From Saprospiraceae bacterium (lineage in GTDB: Bacteria; Bacteroidota; Bacteroidia; Chitinophagales; Saprospiraceae), in contig JAHCHX010000001.1 in assembly GCA_026129545.1 (NCBI GenBank), positions 3,565,001 through 3,629,000 on the forward strand: DNA of 64,000 nt, given 5' to 3'. The notes under the pieces are model-generated. The model worked only from the letters and a program-made list of their open reading frames with translations. It did not search any database and was not told the DNA's origin. Of this stretch, positions 34,538 to 43,882 are shown piece after piece. The stretch's first letter is position 1. The number at the start of each line of letters is the position of its first letter. A program made the position numbers and the translations under genes.

Positions 34538-34908
34538 GCGGGTAGGTCGTAAGTTAAAAGAAATCATTGAGGGTCATTGAGGGTCATTAGGGGTCATTGA
34601 GGGTCATTAGAAGGTCATTAGAGGTCATTAGGGGTCATTAGCAATGGTTCGTGAAGAATTTTCAATCCGGCTCTATGATTTTGGCATTTTTGACCAAGTT
34701 GGGTTGGCTGACAACCCTACCAAAAAATAAATCCTGAAGACGCTAAAAAATGCAGCTCATTGATTTCAAATGCTTTTGGTTGATTAAATTTTTCACGAAC
34801 CATCGATTAGGGGTCATTTTAAAAAACAGACAACCATGTCTGCATTGCTTTTAAAAAATGACCCTTAATGACCCCTCAATGACTTCTTTTAACTTACGAC
34901 CTACCCGC
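34538..34908. repeat. 371-bp non-coding element with about 50-bp terminal inverted repeats
   Basis: Left arm 34538-34586 and right arm 34859-34908 are inverted copies, identical for the outer 25 nt (GCGGGTAGGTCGTAAGTTAA then AAGAA) and near-identical for the rest. Inside the left arm are about eight 10-nt units of the GGGTCATTGA/GGGTCATTAG type (34563-34640). A second inverted pair ATGGTTCGTGAA lies at 34645 and 34792. No protein-coding frame is credible. This accounts for half of the gene-free stretch 34525-35234. Confidence 0.8.
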
Positions 34909-34981
34909 TTCACATTTTGGTGACAAAGGTTCTCTGCTGACCTGTTGAGATGGGGTAGAGACCACGAACCTATCACACATT

Positions 34982-34990
34982 GGGGGGGGG
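34982..34990 (+). repeat. Nine-G homopolymer tract
   Basis: Nine consecutive G followed by CGG, in the spacer between the 371-bp element and the symporter gene. A second tract of the same length is at 37106. Confidence 0.8.
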
Positions 34991-35035
34991 CGGAAAACCG
35001 AGAGTGTTTGTCTGTCGAGTTGGCCGCCGAGCGCC

Positions 35036-35167
35036 TCACGCTTGTTTCAGCATTTTATTGCCAAAAATGAGGAGGCCGAGCAAAAGAACTGTGAGGATAA
35101 TCATCGGATTAAACAGTTTTAAAGGTGACTGAATGGGAATATACGATTCGAGATTGATAACGGCCAA
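35036..35167 (-). CDS. Possible small single-helix membrane peptide
   Basis: A 43-codon frame from a TTG at 35167 (or 22 codons from an ATG at 35104). It encodes a strongly hydrophobic helix, MIILTVLLLGLLIFGNKMLK, close to its C-terminus. It sits just downstream of the symporter gene on the same strand. No family recognised. It could be a small accessory subunit or the tail of a lost gene. Confidence 0.2.
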   Translation of the reverse strand: MAVINLESYIPIQSPLKLFNPMIILTVLLLGLLIFGNKMLKQA

Positions 35168-35234
35168 GCATGCTGTTTCGTTTCCGCCAAAATGCGCCGT
35201 CGTCGTTTATTAACGCCGTTTTATCGGCATTTAA

Positions 35235-36986
35235 CTACTTCTTAAACAAGGTGTGCTGCAAAATCCAACTCAAGCCCATCACCAACCCGCAGCCCAAAGG
35301 ATTGTACCACAAAAACGGGTCTTTGCTCACGCCGAAAAACAAGTAGGCAATCACTGCCTGCGTCGCCACCGCCGCCCAAAAAACCGCCTGCCCACCGACT
35401 TTTTTCAAGAAAAAAGCCGTGAAAAAAATGCCAAGAATCGTGCCGTAAAACAGCGAGCCGACCATGTTCACCGCCTGAATCAGATTGTCGAACAAGTCGA
35501 AATAAATGGCAAAAACAGTGATGATGCCGCCCCAAAGCACCGTCGCCCATTTCGACACCCGGAAATAGTGGTGGTCGTCGCGCCCCGGCGCGAAGGAGCG
35601 CCGATAAATGTCGGAAACACTGGTGGCCGTCAGGGCGCTGAGTTCGGAGGCCGTCGAGCTCCACGACGCACAAAAAATCACCGCAATCATCAACCCTATG
35701 ATACCGACCGGGATGTTTCTCAGGATAAAATTGATGAACACATAGTCGGTGTCTTTGTACTTGGTGTTCAGTTCTTGGGCGTATTTCTGGGGCTTGCTTG
35801 TTTTCAACGAATCCAGACCGGGGTCGCCTTTTTTATCGGCGCGGTAGATGAGTTCTTTGGCTTGGAAACGCAGCGATTCGCGCGATTTTTCGAGTTGCCT
35901 CAGCATCTCCTCGTGGGCAGAGCGAGCCTGTTCGTCGCCGCGCTGAATAGCTTCGTTCAGCCCGTCCAAGACCGATTGTTTTTCGGCAAAAAGGCTGTCG
36001 TTCGCTTGTTCCAATCTCCGAAACGATGTTTCATAATCGCTGTCGCTCACCCACGCGCGATGCTCTTGTTTGAAATGCAGCGGCTGGCTGTTGAATTGGT
36101 AGAACACAAACACCATCACCCCCACCGACAACACGAGGAACTGCATCGGGATTTTCACAAAACCATTGAACAGCAACCCAAACCGCGTCTCCCGCAGCGA
36201 CTTGCCCGACAGATAGCGCCCCACTTGGCTTTGGTCGGTGCCGAAATAGGACAGGAAAAGAAACGTGGCACCGAGTATGCCCGACCAGACATTGTAGCGG
36301 TTGCTCCAATCGAACGACCAATCCACCACCTGTGTCTTGCCTGTCGCGCCAGCTATTTGCCACGCCTCCGCCATCCCGATTCCCTCGGGCAATTTCTGCA
36401 ACACCAACACAAAAGCCAGCACGAGGCCACTGAGCATGATGGTCATTTGCAGCTCCTGCGTGCGGCTCACGGCGGTGCTACCGCCCGAAGTGGTGTAAAT
36501 CACCACAAAAACCGCCATCAGGAAGTTGGTGAACATTAGGTTCCACCCAAACACCACGCTTAGGATAATGCTCGGTGCGTAGATACTGATGGCAGCCGCC
36601 ATGCCGCGCTGAATGAGGAACAGCACCGCCGTGAGCGTGCGCATGCGCAGGTCGAATCGCTGCTCCAAATACTCATAGGCGGTCGTCACCCGCAAGCGAT
36701 AATAGACTGGCAACACGAACACGCACAGGAAAATCATCGCTATCGGCATGCCGAAATAATACTGCACGAATTGCATCCCGTCCGCGAAGCCCTGCCCCGG
36801 CGTGCTGAGGAAGGTAATCGCGCTGGCCTGCGTCGCCATGACGCTTAGACCGATGGTCCACCATGGCAGGTCGCGTTTTCCGGCCAAAAAATTTTCACTG
36901 GTTCCAACGTTGCGGCTTCTCCAAATACCGTAAACCACGATAAACATCAAAGTGCCGACCAAAACAATCCAATCGAGCGTGTGCAT
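35235..36986 (-). CDS. Sodium:solute symporter (SSS family) with coiled-coil loop
   Basis: 583 residues and about 13 hydrophobic helices. The SSS signature is seen in FLAGKRDLPWWTIGLSVMATQASAITFLSTPGQGF and LSYFGTDQSQVGRYLSGKS. Between helices, about residues 300-400, a highly charged stretch (DYETSFRRLEQANDSLFAEK through LRFQAKELIYRADKK) is predicted to form a coiled coil in a large loop. Related symporters of this phylum often have such a loop. The substrate may be a sugar, sialic acid or amino acid. The gene is flanked by long non-coding spacers. Confidence 0.88.
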   Translation of the reverse strand: MHTLDWIVLVGTLMFIVVYGIWRSRNVGTSENFLAGKRDLPWWTIGLSVMATQASAITFLSTPGQGFADGMQFVQYYFGMPIAMIFLCVFVLPVYYRLRVTTAYEYLEQRFDLRMRTLTAVLFLIQRGMAAAISIYAPSIILSVVFGWNLMFTNFLMAVFVVIYTTSGGSTAVSRTQELQMTIMLSGLVLAFVLVLQKLPEGIGMAEAWQIAGATGKTQVVDWSFDWSNRYNVWSGILGATFLFLSYFGTDQSQVGRYLSGKSLRETRFGLLFNGFVKIPMQFLVLSVGVMVFVFYQFNSQPLHFKQEHRAWVSDSDYETSFRRLEQANDSLFAEKQSVLDGLNEAIQRGDEQARSAHEEMLRQLEKSRESLRFQAKELIYRADKKGDPGLDSLKTSKPQKYAQELNTKYKDTDYVFINFILRNIPVGIIGLMIAVIFCASWSSTASELSALTATSVSDIYRRSFAPGRDDHHYFRVSKWATVLWGGIITVFAIYFDLFDNLIQAVNMVGSLFYGTILGIFFTAFFLKKVGGQAVFWAAVATQAVIAYLFFGVSKDPFLWYNPLGCGLVMGLSWILQHTLFKK

Positions 36987-37105
36987 GATTTGTTCTTTTT
37001 TTTCTAAAAACTTGGGTAGAGGGTGAAAGGCGGAAGGTAGAGGGTTGTGAGCGGAAATCAGCCATCCGCCCCCAACGATTACTCACCCATGCCTGACAAT
37101 GGCCC

Positions 37106-37114
37106 GGGGGGGGG
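37106..37114 (+). repeat. Nine-G homopolymer tract
   Basis: CCC followed by nine G and CGG. Same length and same 3' neighbour as the tract at 34982. Confidence 0.8.
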
Positions 37115-37302
37115 CGGCATGAAATACCGCGCAGAGGTATGCTTCCTCGAATGCATGAGGCACTTTTACGGCTGTTTCTGGCAACTTGCACTCAAAGGCC
37201 GCTATTTGACGCTCGCGCACTTCCGGTCAATTTCCTGCTAGTCGAAGGTGCGCCAGAAATAGCTTTCCGGCAAGCTGCCTTGGTAGGAGTTGTGCGCGAA
37301 TG

Positions 37303-37340
37303 AGGGGTCGAAATTTCTCGGCATTTGACACTCAACCTCT
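37303..37340 (+). repeat. Intergenic repeat, copy 2 (partner at 18597)
   Basis: GGGGTCGAAATTTCTCGGCA followed by TTTGACACTCAACCTCT, nearly identical to 18597-18634. Confidence 0.6.
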
Positions 37341-37758
37341 CATTCAGGCGGTAATTTGAAATCACCGCCTGAATGGCACACGTTTTCAACACTTTGCTTC
37401 AACCCCTCATCGCGTTAGGTAGAGGATGGAAGACGGAAGGTGAAGGGCTGTGAGGCTTGATTTTGGGTCGCATACTGTTTTGTGGAGGTAAAATTAGCCC
37501 TCCGCCCTTTACCTAAGTTTTTGCAAGGCAAAAATAAAAACTCCGTCAGTCTGATGGCGGAATCTTTGCGAAACCCATCAGTTTGGCGATGAGATTTTCG
37601 GCAATCGTTGTGTTTCCGTGCGAATGCGGATAATCGTGTAAGTTTGCTGAAAGGACTTGTCGCCCAAAAACCGAAAAGTATCCGGCAACTTATGGTCAAA
37701 AATTACCCATGACGCAAATACGCACAAAAAAATGATGCTTCCTAATATGCCCCTTCCC

Positions 37759-38694
37759 ATGTTTGAGACCCGCGCCAGCGGCAAGCTGCTGCTCACGGGC
37801 GAGTACTTTGTGCTGGACGGCGCTTTGGCGCTCGCTGTGCCGGTTCGATTCGGCCAAACGCTCCGCGTGGAGGCTGGAAAGGAGCCATCGCGCCTCTCAT
37901 GGACGAGCAAGACGGAGAAAGGCATTGCTTGGTTTTTGGCGGAATACGAATTGCCCGCCTTTGCACCGCTTACCTTTACCGACCAAAAAACAGCCCACAC
38001 GCTGGCAGACATACTGGCTTCGTGCCAGCGGCAGAACCCCTCTTTTCTGGCTGGGAAAGAAGGCTTCAAGGTGCTGACGCAAAACGACTTCCCGCGCGAA
38101 TGGGGGCTTGGCACCAGCAGCACGCTCATTGCTTCCCTTGCCCAATGGGCGGGCGTGAATCCTTATCACGTTTTGTTCGACACCTTGGGCGGCTCCGGTT
38201 ACGACATTGCCTGCGCCTACGCCAAAGGAGCCATTTTGTACCGATTGGAAGAAGGGCAATCGCCAGTAGTGCAGCCAGTGGTTATTGAGCCGCCATTCTC
38301 CCATTCGCTCTACTTTGTTTATTTGGGAAAAAAACAAGATAGCCGCTTGGGTATTCAAAACTACCGCGAACGCGCCAAAGGCGATACGGGTCAACTCGCC
38401 GACATTTCTCGACTCACGGAGCGGTTTTTGGCCGCAAAAAACCTTCCTGAGCTGGATGCCGTCGTCCGGGAGCATGAAATGCTCATCAGCCGCGCACTCG
38501 ACCTGCCCCGCGCCCATGATTTGTATTTCAGCGATTTTTGGGGCGCGACGAAAAGTTTGGGGGCTTGGGGCGGCGATTTCGTGTTGGCAACCAGCCAGCG
38601 CCCCGACGCGGAGACGCGGGCCTATTTTCAGCAAAAAGGCTTCGATGTCGTGCTGAACTGGGCAGAAATGGTGGGGACGCTCACAGGCCCTTGA
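37759..38694 (+). CDS. GYDIA-family GHMP kinase (mevalonate-kinase-like)
   Basis: About 311 residues from the ATG at 37759; in-frame ATGs at 37732, 37735 and 37747 are alternatives. SGKLLLTGEYFVLDGALALAVPV is the GHMP N-terminus, EWGLGTSSTLIA is the ATP-phosphate loop, and GGSGYDIACA is the motif naming the Bacteroidota family. The C-terminal GAWGGDFVLA completes the GHMP pattern. The family is thought to serve the mevalonate route, but its exact step is not set by sequence. Its end overlaps the convergent DUF4403 gene by 14 nt. Confidence 0.88.
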   Translation: MFETRASGKLLLTGEYFVLDGALALAVPVRFGQTLRVEAGKEPSRLSWTSKTEKGIAWFLAEYELPAFAPLTFTDQKTAHTLADILASCQRQNPSFLAGKEGFKVLTQNDFPREWGLGTSSTLIASLAQWAGVNPYHVLFDTLGGSGYDIACAYAKGAILYRLEEGQSPVVQPVVIEPPFSHSLYFVYLGKKQDSRLGIQNYRERAKGDTGQLADISRLTERFLAAKNLPELDAVVREHEMLISRALDLPRAHDLYFSDFWGATKSLGAWGGDFVLATSQRPDAETRAYFQQKGFDVVLNWAEMVGTLTGP

Positions 38695-40060
38695 CATCCA
38701 CGTTGACCCTGCCCTTTGAGAAAAGGCTGACCCGAATGCTCGTCGGCGTGACGCGGGTGTTTTCCACCATCACAGAGTCCAAGACACCTGTGAGCAAAAC
38801 CCCCGGCGAGAGTTCGTAGTGGTTGAGCGTCTCTTGCACGGAGGTTTTCAGATAATTGATGTCTTCGTCCAAGGGGAAGGTCATGGCCTTTTTCATTTGA
38901 TTTTTGATGGTGCCTTGAAAGAGCCACGAGGCCGTTCGATGCAGGAAATTGCGGGTATCAATGTGGTAGTCAAGGTCTTTCACCTCAATCTGGTTCTTTT
39001 GTGGGTTGTATTCCGGCCTGCCGATGAAGTAGATATTGCCGTTGAAGGAGCCGCTGAGTTTTGAGTTGACCACCAAGCGGTCGTTGTTGCCCCAGAGCTT
39101 GATGTCTTCCACTTTCACCTTGTTTTTGCCCGACTCGAACACTTGGCCCACCATCATGCCTTTGGCCAAACGCTCGGCTTCCGGGAAAGGCACATCGGTG
39201 GCCACGCGCACATGAAACTCGTCGTTGGCATCGGTGATGTATAGTAGGTTGGGCAAATTGGAGTTTTCGCGGAAGCGCGGTTTTTCGCCAAATGTGACCT
39301 CGTTGATGCAGTTGATGGCGATTTTAGTGCGGATGACATCGTTGAAGGTGGTGATGGGGGTCATGGCGATGCCTGTGGGGGTGGTTTTTACCCACATACG
39401 GTAAGTGGAATCGAGCAAGATAGGCTCTTGGATGGCCGACCAGACCTCTTGTATGTATGGTTTGAGCGAGATTTGCTGGCTCACCATTCGGTCGAGCGAC
39501 TGGCTGATGGTCTTTTTGCTTTGGTTGAGCGCGAGGTTGGCTAGGGTCTCGATGCTGATGTTGCCCATCCCGGTTTTCAGTTTTGGCTTTGAGAGCCACT
39601 CGTGGTATTCCACGTCGGTGGAAGTAGAAAGCGACCAGTCCTCCTTGATGCTAAACGTGGTTTTCATGTTGAGCGCCAGCTCGGCTTCTGCTTCTGCATC
39701 TGCCACGAGCAGGCTTTTTTTCATCCAAAGTTTGAGCGGCACGCGGTATTTGATGGTGTTGCCGCTCAAAAACAGGGAGATGTCCTGCGCTTTCCAGATG
39801 GTGAGCATCAGGCCGTCGTTGCCATTGTCGGTATAAGACAGGTCTTCGTAGAGTGCCTTGCCCGTGAGGCTGCGGTTGAGGCTGAGCGCGATGTCGCGCA
39901 CCGCGACACTGACCGGGACGACGATGTTGGAGACGAGCGGCTGCTCATTGGCAGGGCTGTAGTCTTCTGGCGGCTTGGGGGCATTGGTGATTTTGGAGGA
40001 TTTGCAAAAGGGCAATAAAAGGATAATGGCTAAAAGACTGAAGCCGGTTTTTGCCGTCAT
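38681..40060 (-). CDS. DUF4403 lipoprotein
   Basis: 459 residues from the ATG at 40060. A lipoprotein signal (AIILLLPFCKSSK) precedes a body matching the DUF4403 family, with long beta-rich repeats such as SNIVVPVSVAVRDIALSLNRSLTGKALYED and, near the end, NQIEVKDLDYHIDTRNFLHRTASWLFQGTIKNQM. DUF4403 proteins look like lipid-binding (BPI/SMP-type) envelope proteins; the function is not established. A same-strand OmpA-family gene ends 46 nt upstream, so a shared transcript for envelope proteins is likely. Confidence 0.85.
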   Translation of the reverse strand: MTAKTGFSLLAIILLLPFCKSSKITNAPKPPEDYSPANEQPLVSNIVVPVSVAVRDIALSLNRSLTGKALYEDLSYTDNGNDGLMLTIWKAQDISLFLSGNTIKYRVPLKLWMKKSLLVADAEAEAELALNMKTTFSIKEDWSLSTSTDVEYHEWLSKPKLKTGMGNISIETLANLALNQSKKTISQSLDRMVSQQISLKPYIQEVWSAIQEPILLDSTYRMWVKTTPTGIAMTPITTFNDVIRTKIAINCINEVTFGEKPRFRENSNLPNLLYITDANDEFHVRVATDVPFPEAERLAKGMMVGQVFESGKNKVKVEDIKLWGNNDRLVVNSKLSGSFNGNIYFIGRPEYNPQKNQIEVKDLDYHIDTRNFLHRTASWLFQGTIKNQMKKAMTFPLDEDINYLKTSVQETLNHYELSPGVLLTGVLDSVMVENTRVTPTSIRVSLFSKGRVNVDVKGL

Positions 40061-40106
40061 GGATGGAATCGTTTTTTTGAATGAATGAAAGTATGCCGAG
40101 ACCGCT

Positions 40107-41210
40107 TCACTTGCGCACCACCACGAATTCCACGCGTCGGTTTTGCGCCCGGCCTTCTTCGGTGTCGTTGGTGGCGATAGGCTGATGTTTGCCAGCGCCC
40201 CGATAACGCAGTCGCCCCGGCTTGATTTTGTTTTCGAGCAAAAAGATGACGACCGATTTGGCACGACAGCGAGAGAGAAACTTGTTGTAGTCGTCGTCGC
40301 CGATGCTATCGGTGTGACCGATTATTTCGATGACCATATTGGGGTGTTCCTGCATGATTTGCAACAACTTGTTGAGCTCCACATAAGAGCGCGGCATCAG
40401 TTCGTCTTTGTCAAATTCGAAGTAGATGTTTTTCAGCGTGATGGGCTTGCCGGGTTCCAATTTTTGCTTGGTCAAGTCATCGGGTTTCACAGGCACCGTG
40501 ATGAAGGGAGGTATTTTTTTCACCAACACATCGTCTAAGTAGTAGTAGGCGTAGTTGAAACAATCGTCGCGGTGCGCCTTAGCCTGCGTCTTGTCGTCGT
40601 CCTTAAAATTGCCGAGCAGCAAATAGTCGTACTCTTTGTCGGCCACAAAAGTGCCGCTCACTTTCACCCATTTGCCACCTGGAGCCTCCACGATGTCTTT
40701 TGCGCTGACGTGTGGCTCGGCAAAGACAAACTCCTCCGCCCGCTTTTCGATGCGTTTTTCCGAAAAATAGGCTCCGATATTGTTGATTTGAAGCGAACGC
40801 TCCAGTTGCGCCACCCAGAATTCCACCAGATAGGTTTGCCCCATCACAAGCGGTTCGGCCAGCTGTATCTCGATATATTCGCGGCAGTGCGGCTTGCCGT
40901 TTTTGCAGCCGTAGAGCGTAAGCCCCGCCATGCTTTTCCCCGTGCGCGGCTTTTGGTCGCCGAAGCCCTTGTCGGCCCAATCACGGGGCACCACCACATC
41001 GGGGCCATACACGTCGGGGCTGGTGGTGGTGGCGCTGAACCAATACTTCATGACGTGCCCAAAAAAAGCACCGTTGTATGACCACCCGATGGGAGCGTTG
41101 CTGTATCGCTCGAAGCTTGGGTTTGGCACGATATTTTGCGATGAGGGCTGCTGTGAAAAGCCGTTGCAAGGCAAAAGCGTTGCAAGTAGTATGTTTGACC
41201 AAATTTTCAT
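40107..41210 (-). CDS. OmpA-family outer membrane protein
   Basis: 367 residues. The signal peptide ends at residue 19 (NGFSQ). The N-terminal 220 residues form a jelly-roll-like domain starting with NIVPNPSFERY, common in surface proteins of the phylum. The OmpA-like peptidoglycan-binding domain (about 255-367) has IYFEFDKDELMPRSYVELNKL, IIGHTDSIGDDDYNKFLSRCRAKSV and GRAQNRRVEFVV. It would link the outer membrane to peptidoglycan. Transcribed with DUF4403. Confidence 0.88.
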   Translation of the reverse strand: MKIWSNILLATLLPCNGFSQQPSSQNIVPNPSFERYSNAPIGWSYNGAFFGHVMKYWFSATTTSPDVYGPDVVVPRDWADKGFGDQKPRTGKSMAGLTLYGCKNGKPHCREYIEIQLAEPLVMGQTYLVEFWVAQLERSLQINNIGAYFSEKRIEKRAEEFVFAEPHVSAKDIVEAPGGKWVKVSGTFVADKEYDYLLLGNFKDDDKTQAKAHRDDCFNYAYYYLDDVLVKKIPPFITVPVKPDDLTKQKLEPGKPITLKNIYFEFDKDELMPRSYVELNKLLQIMQEHPNMVIEIIGHTDSIGDDDYNKFLSRCRAKSVVIFLLENKIKPGRLRYRGAGKHQPIATNDTEEGRAQNRRVEFVVVRK

Positions 41211-41371
41211 TCAAAAGTGGGCACCGTTTTGACTTGCTCGTGCCTCTTTGTCGCGTTTTTAAGCAAAGCATCAAAAGAGGCGAATTTGACAAAATGATGT
41301 TTTGGACATCGTTCAAAATTAAGTGTTTTTGAAAATTATATTTGCCAACGCCTGATTTCGCACGAGCAGAG

Positions 41372-41379
41372 TACCTTTG
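41372..41379 (+). promoter_or_regulatory. -7 box of ugd
   Basis: TACCTTTG, an exact consensus match, 73 nt before the ugd ATG. It lies in the 242-nt divergent spacer between the OmpA-family gene and ugd. Confidence 0.5.
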
Positions 41380-41452
41380 CGAACAATTTTTTTAATCCAT
41401 TCAACAACATCAAATGCACCACAAAGATTTAAAAACTCGCAACATCAAATCC

Positions 41453-42796
41453 ATGAATATCGCAGTCATCGGCACCGGTTACGTCGGTCTCGTCACCGGC
41501 ACTTGCTTCGCAGAAACAGGCAACAACGTCATCTGCGTTGACAACAACGAGCAAAAAGTCAAGCGCCTCCTGAAAGGTGAAATTCCCATCTTCGAGCCGG
41601 GGCTTGACGTGCTCTTCGAGCGCAACACCAAAGAAGGCCGCCTTCACTTCACTACCCAACTGCGCGATGCGGTGGAACAGGCGCAAATTATTTTTCTCGC
41701 TCTCCCCACCCCTCCGGGTGAAGATGGAAGCGCCGACCTGTCGTACATCATGGGTGTCGCGCGCGATTTGGGCGGCATCATCTCCGAATACAAGGTAATT
41801 GTGGACAAAAGTACCGTGCCCGTCGGGACGGCGGAAAAAGTGGCGGCTATTTTGGCGGAAAAACTGCCGAAAAAAATGTTCGACGTAGTTTCCAACCCCG
41901 AATTCTTGCGCGAAGGCGTGGCCGTGGAAGATTTTCTCAAACCCGACCGCGTGGTGGTGGGCACGCGCAGCGAAAAGGCACGCAAGCTGATGAAACAGCT
42001 CTACGAGCCATTTGTCCGTCAAGGCAACCCCATCTTCTTCATGGATGAACGCTCTGCGGAAATGACCAAATACGCCGCCAACGCTTACCTCGCCACGCGC
42101 ATTTCCTTCATGAACGAAATCGCCAACCTCTGCGAAAAGGTGGGGGCCAACGTGGACCAAGTGCGCATCGGGATGGGTAGCGACAGCCGCATCGGCAAGC
42201 GATTCCTCTTCCCGGGCATTGGCTATGGAGGCTCTTGTTTCCCAAAAGATGTGCAGGCGCTGGCCAAAACAGCAAGCGTACACGCATACGATTTTAAAAT
42301 TTTGAAATCGGTGATGAAGGTCAACACCATTCAAAAAGGGGTTTTGACGAAGAAAATTCGCAAGTTTTTCAAAAATGACCTCGCCGGGAAAACCTTCGCG
42401 GTATGGGGGCTCGCTTTCAAGCCCAACACCGACGACATCCGCGAGGCACCTGCCCTTGTCATCATGGATGAGTTGCTGAACGCAGGCGCGAAAGTGCGCA
42501 CATTCGACCCAGAGGCTATGGACAATGTGAGAGCGATTTACGGCGACCGCATCCAATTCTGCGACAATATGTACGACGCGCTCATGGGGGCCGACTGCCT
42601 ATGCATCATGACGGAATGGCAAGAGTTTCGCAGCCCCGATTTCGAGCGCATGAAGGCGATGCTCCACGAGCCTATCATCTTCGATGGCCGCAATGTGTAC
42701 GATTTGGAGCAGATGAAATCGCTCGGCTTCCAGTATCTAAGCATTGGCCGCCCGAAAGTGAAAAGCAAAAAACGGGTGGCCGCATTGGCAGATTGA
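41453..42796 (+). CDS. ugd: UDP-glucose 6-dehydrogenase
   Basis: 447 residues from the ATG at 41453, giving the standard N-terminus MNIAVIGTGYVGLVTGTCFA. The catalytic Cys262 lies in GIGYGGSCFPKDVQAL; VDKSTVPVGTAEKV and WGLAFKPNTDDIREAPAL are family blocks. It oxidises UDP-glucose to UDP-glucuronate with two NAD+, feeding acidic surface polysaccharide or LPS sugars. The SGNH-like gene follows 44 nt downstream and may be cotranscribed. Confidence 0.94.
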   Translation: MNIAVIGTGYVGLVTGTCFAETGNNVICVDNNEQKVKRLLKGEIPIFEPGLDVLFERNTKEGRLHFTTQLRDAVEQAQIIFLALPTPPGEDGSADLSYIMGVARDLGGIISEYKVIVDKSTVPVGTAEKVAAILAEKLPKKMFDVVSNPEFLREGVAVEDFLKPDRVVVGTRSEKARKLMKQLYEPFVRQGNPIFFMDERSAEMTKYAANAYLATRISFMNEIANLCEKVGANVDQVRIGMGSDSRIGKRFLFPGIGYGGSCFPKDVQALAKTASVHAYDFKILKSVMKVNTIQKGVLTKKIRKFFKNDLAGKTFAVWGLAFKPNTDDIREAPALVIMDELLNAGAKVRTFDPEAMDNVRAIYGDRIQFCDNMYDALMGADCLCIMTEWQEFRSPDFERMKAMLHEPIIFDGRNVYDLEQMKSLGFQYLSIGRPKVKSKKRVAALAD

Positions 42797-42840
42797 TTTA
42801 AAGCGCCTGTTTGTTGAACGTTTCCAATCGAGAGCCAGGC

Positions 42841-43698
42841 ATGAAACACACACTGTGGTTTCTGTCATTCTTTTTTCTGCTCTTCGCGGGCGACCGCGCG
42901 GGGGGGCATTTCCTGCAACGAATGTCGGATGCGAGCCAGTTTCGCTATGCGCGTCTCTACCGAGGCGAGGCCGCCGCCGATGTGTTGCTTGTGGGCAACT
43001 CGCGCGGATTGACTTTTTACCAACCCTACATCGAGGAGGTGACGGGGCTGCGCACCTTCAACCTGAGCTACAACGGCCTCCCCATGGATGTGGCCAAAGT
43101 GTTGGTGCTCGACTATCTCGACCGTCACCCACCCCCGCGAAAAATGGTGCTCGACATCACTCTCTGCGACCGCGCCAATCCAGCCCTGACAGCGGGCTTT
43201 CTCACATACGCCCATCTCTCACATCGCCTCGACACCCTGCTTCGGCATCAAACACCCAAAGTCTGGCGGGGGGGCAAGTTGTCGGCATTGTTCAGGCTCA
43301 ACAACGAGATATTTCAACGGGCGCTCTACTACCGCAACCGCACGGACGCGGATTGGCTGCTCGACCGCACCATAGCACCCGCTTTGGTGGCAGAGGCCGA
43401 CAGCGCCTCCCTTCAATTTGACGTACACCCGGCACTCATACAGCACCTAAAAGAAACCGTGGCCGCTGCCCATGCGAAAGGAGTGGCGATAGAACTCGTC
43501 ATAAGCCCTTACTTTCCCAATTTGACCGTGCGGAATTTGGACGCGCTGAAAAATGAAATCGAGCAAACCACCCAACTGACTGTGCGCGATTATCGCCGGG
43601 CATTGACCAATCCAAGCGATTTTGGCGACTATGCTCACCCGAATAAAAGGGGCAGCGCGAAATACATTGACTTGTTGAGAGGTGATGGGGTGCTGTGA
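42841..43698 (+). CDS. Membrane-anchored SGNH-hydrolase-like protein
   Basis: 285 residues from the ATG at 42841. An N-terminal hydrophobic segment (TLWFLSFFFLLFAG) is a signal or anchor. VLLVGNSRGLTFYQPYIEE resembles the block with catalytic Ser of SGNH proteins, and the C-terminal SDFGDYAHPNKRGSAKYID carries the D-x2-H catalytic pair. Proteins of this build act as O-acetyl transfer or esterase partners in glycan modification. Adjacent ugd suggests surface polysaccharide work. The match is by motif only. Confidence 0.6.
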   Translation: MKHTLWFLSFFFLLFAGDRAGGHFLQRMSDASQFRYARLYRGEAAADVLLVGNSRGLTFYQPYIEEVTGLRTFNLSYNGLPMDVAKVLVLDYLDRHPPPRKMVLDITLCDRANPALTAGFLTYAHLSHRLDTLLRHQTPKVWRGGKLSALFRLNNEIFQRALYYRNRTDADWLLDRTIAPALVAEADSASLQFDVHPALIQHLKETVAAAHAKGVAIELVISPYFPNLTVRNLDALKNEIEQTTQLTVRDYRRALTNPSDFGDYAHPNKRGSAKYIDLLRGDGVL

Positions 43699-43756
43699 GA
43701 CGGATTCAAGTTTCAGATGCCGTTCTCTCACCGGAGATTCAACCATCCTAAAAACT

Positions 43757-43859
43757 TACACTTCGCGCCGCCAAGTTTTGGGCGTGGCTAAAAGCGCAAT
43801 CTGTTCAAAATCAGGGAGAGCAATCATGGTCATTTGACAAATCTTAGTGAATCAAGGTA
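43757..43859 (-). repeat. Dispersed intergenic repeat, copy B
   Basis: Read on the minus strand it aligns without gaps over 103 nt with copy C at 55311-55412 and shares blocks with copy A at 29702. It occupies most of the spacer between the SGNH-like gene and lpxH (43699-43882). Confidence 0.85.
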
Positions 43860-43882
43860 AAGCGACGCAAAGCGCACCTACC

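Larger units (their letters stand above)
36987..37758. other. Gene-poor spacer with repeats and a poly-G tract
   Basis: No credible gene on either strand. It holds purine-rich words such as GGCGGAAGGTAGAGGGT (near 37027) and GGATGGAAGACGGAAGGTGA (near 37424), the nine-G tract at 37106-37114, the repeat at 37303-37340, and an inverted CTTCAACCCCTCAT near 37391. Confidence 0.6.

Noticed and set aside
34561..34640. CRISPR-like array of GGGTCATT units
   Set aside because: Units are 10 nt with no spacers and no cas genes; it is a simple tandem repeat inside the inverted-repeat element.
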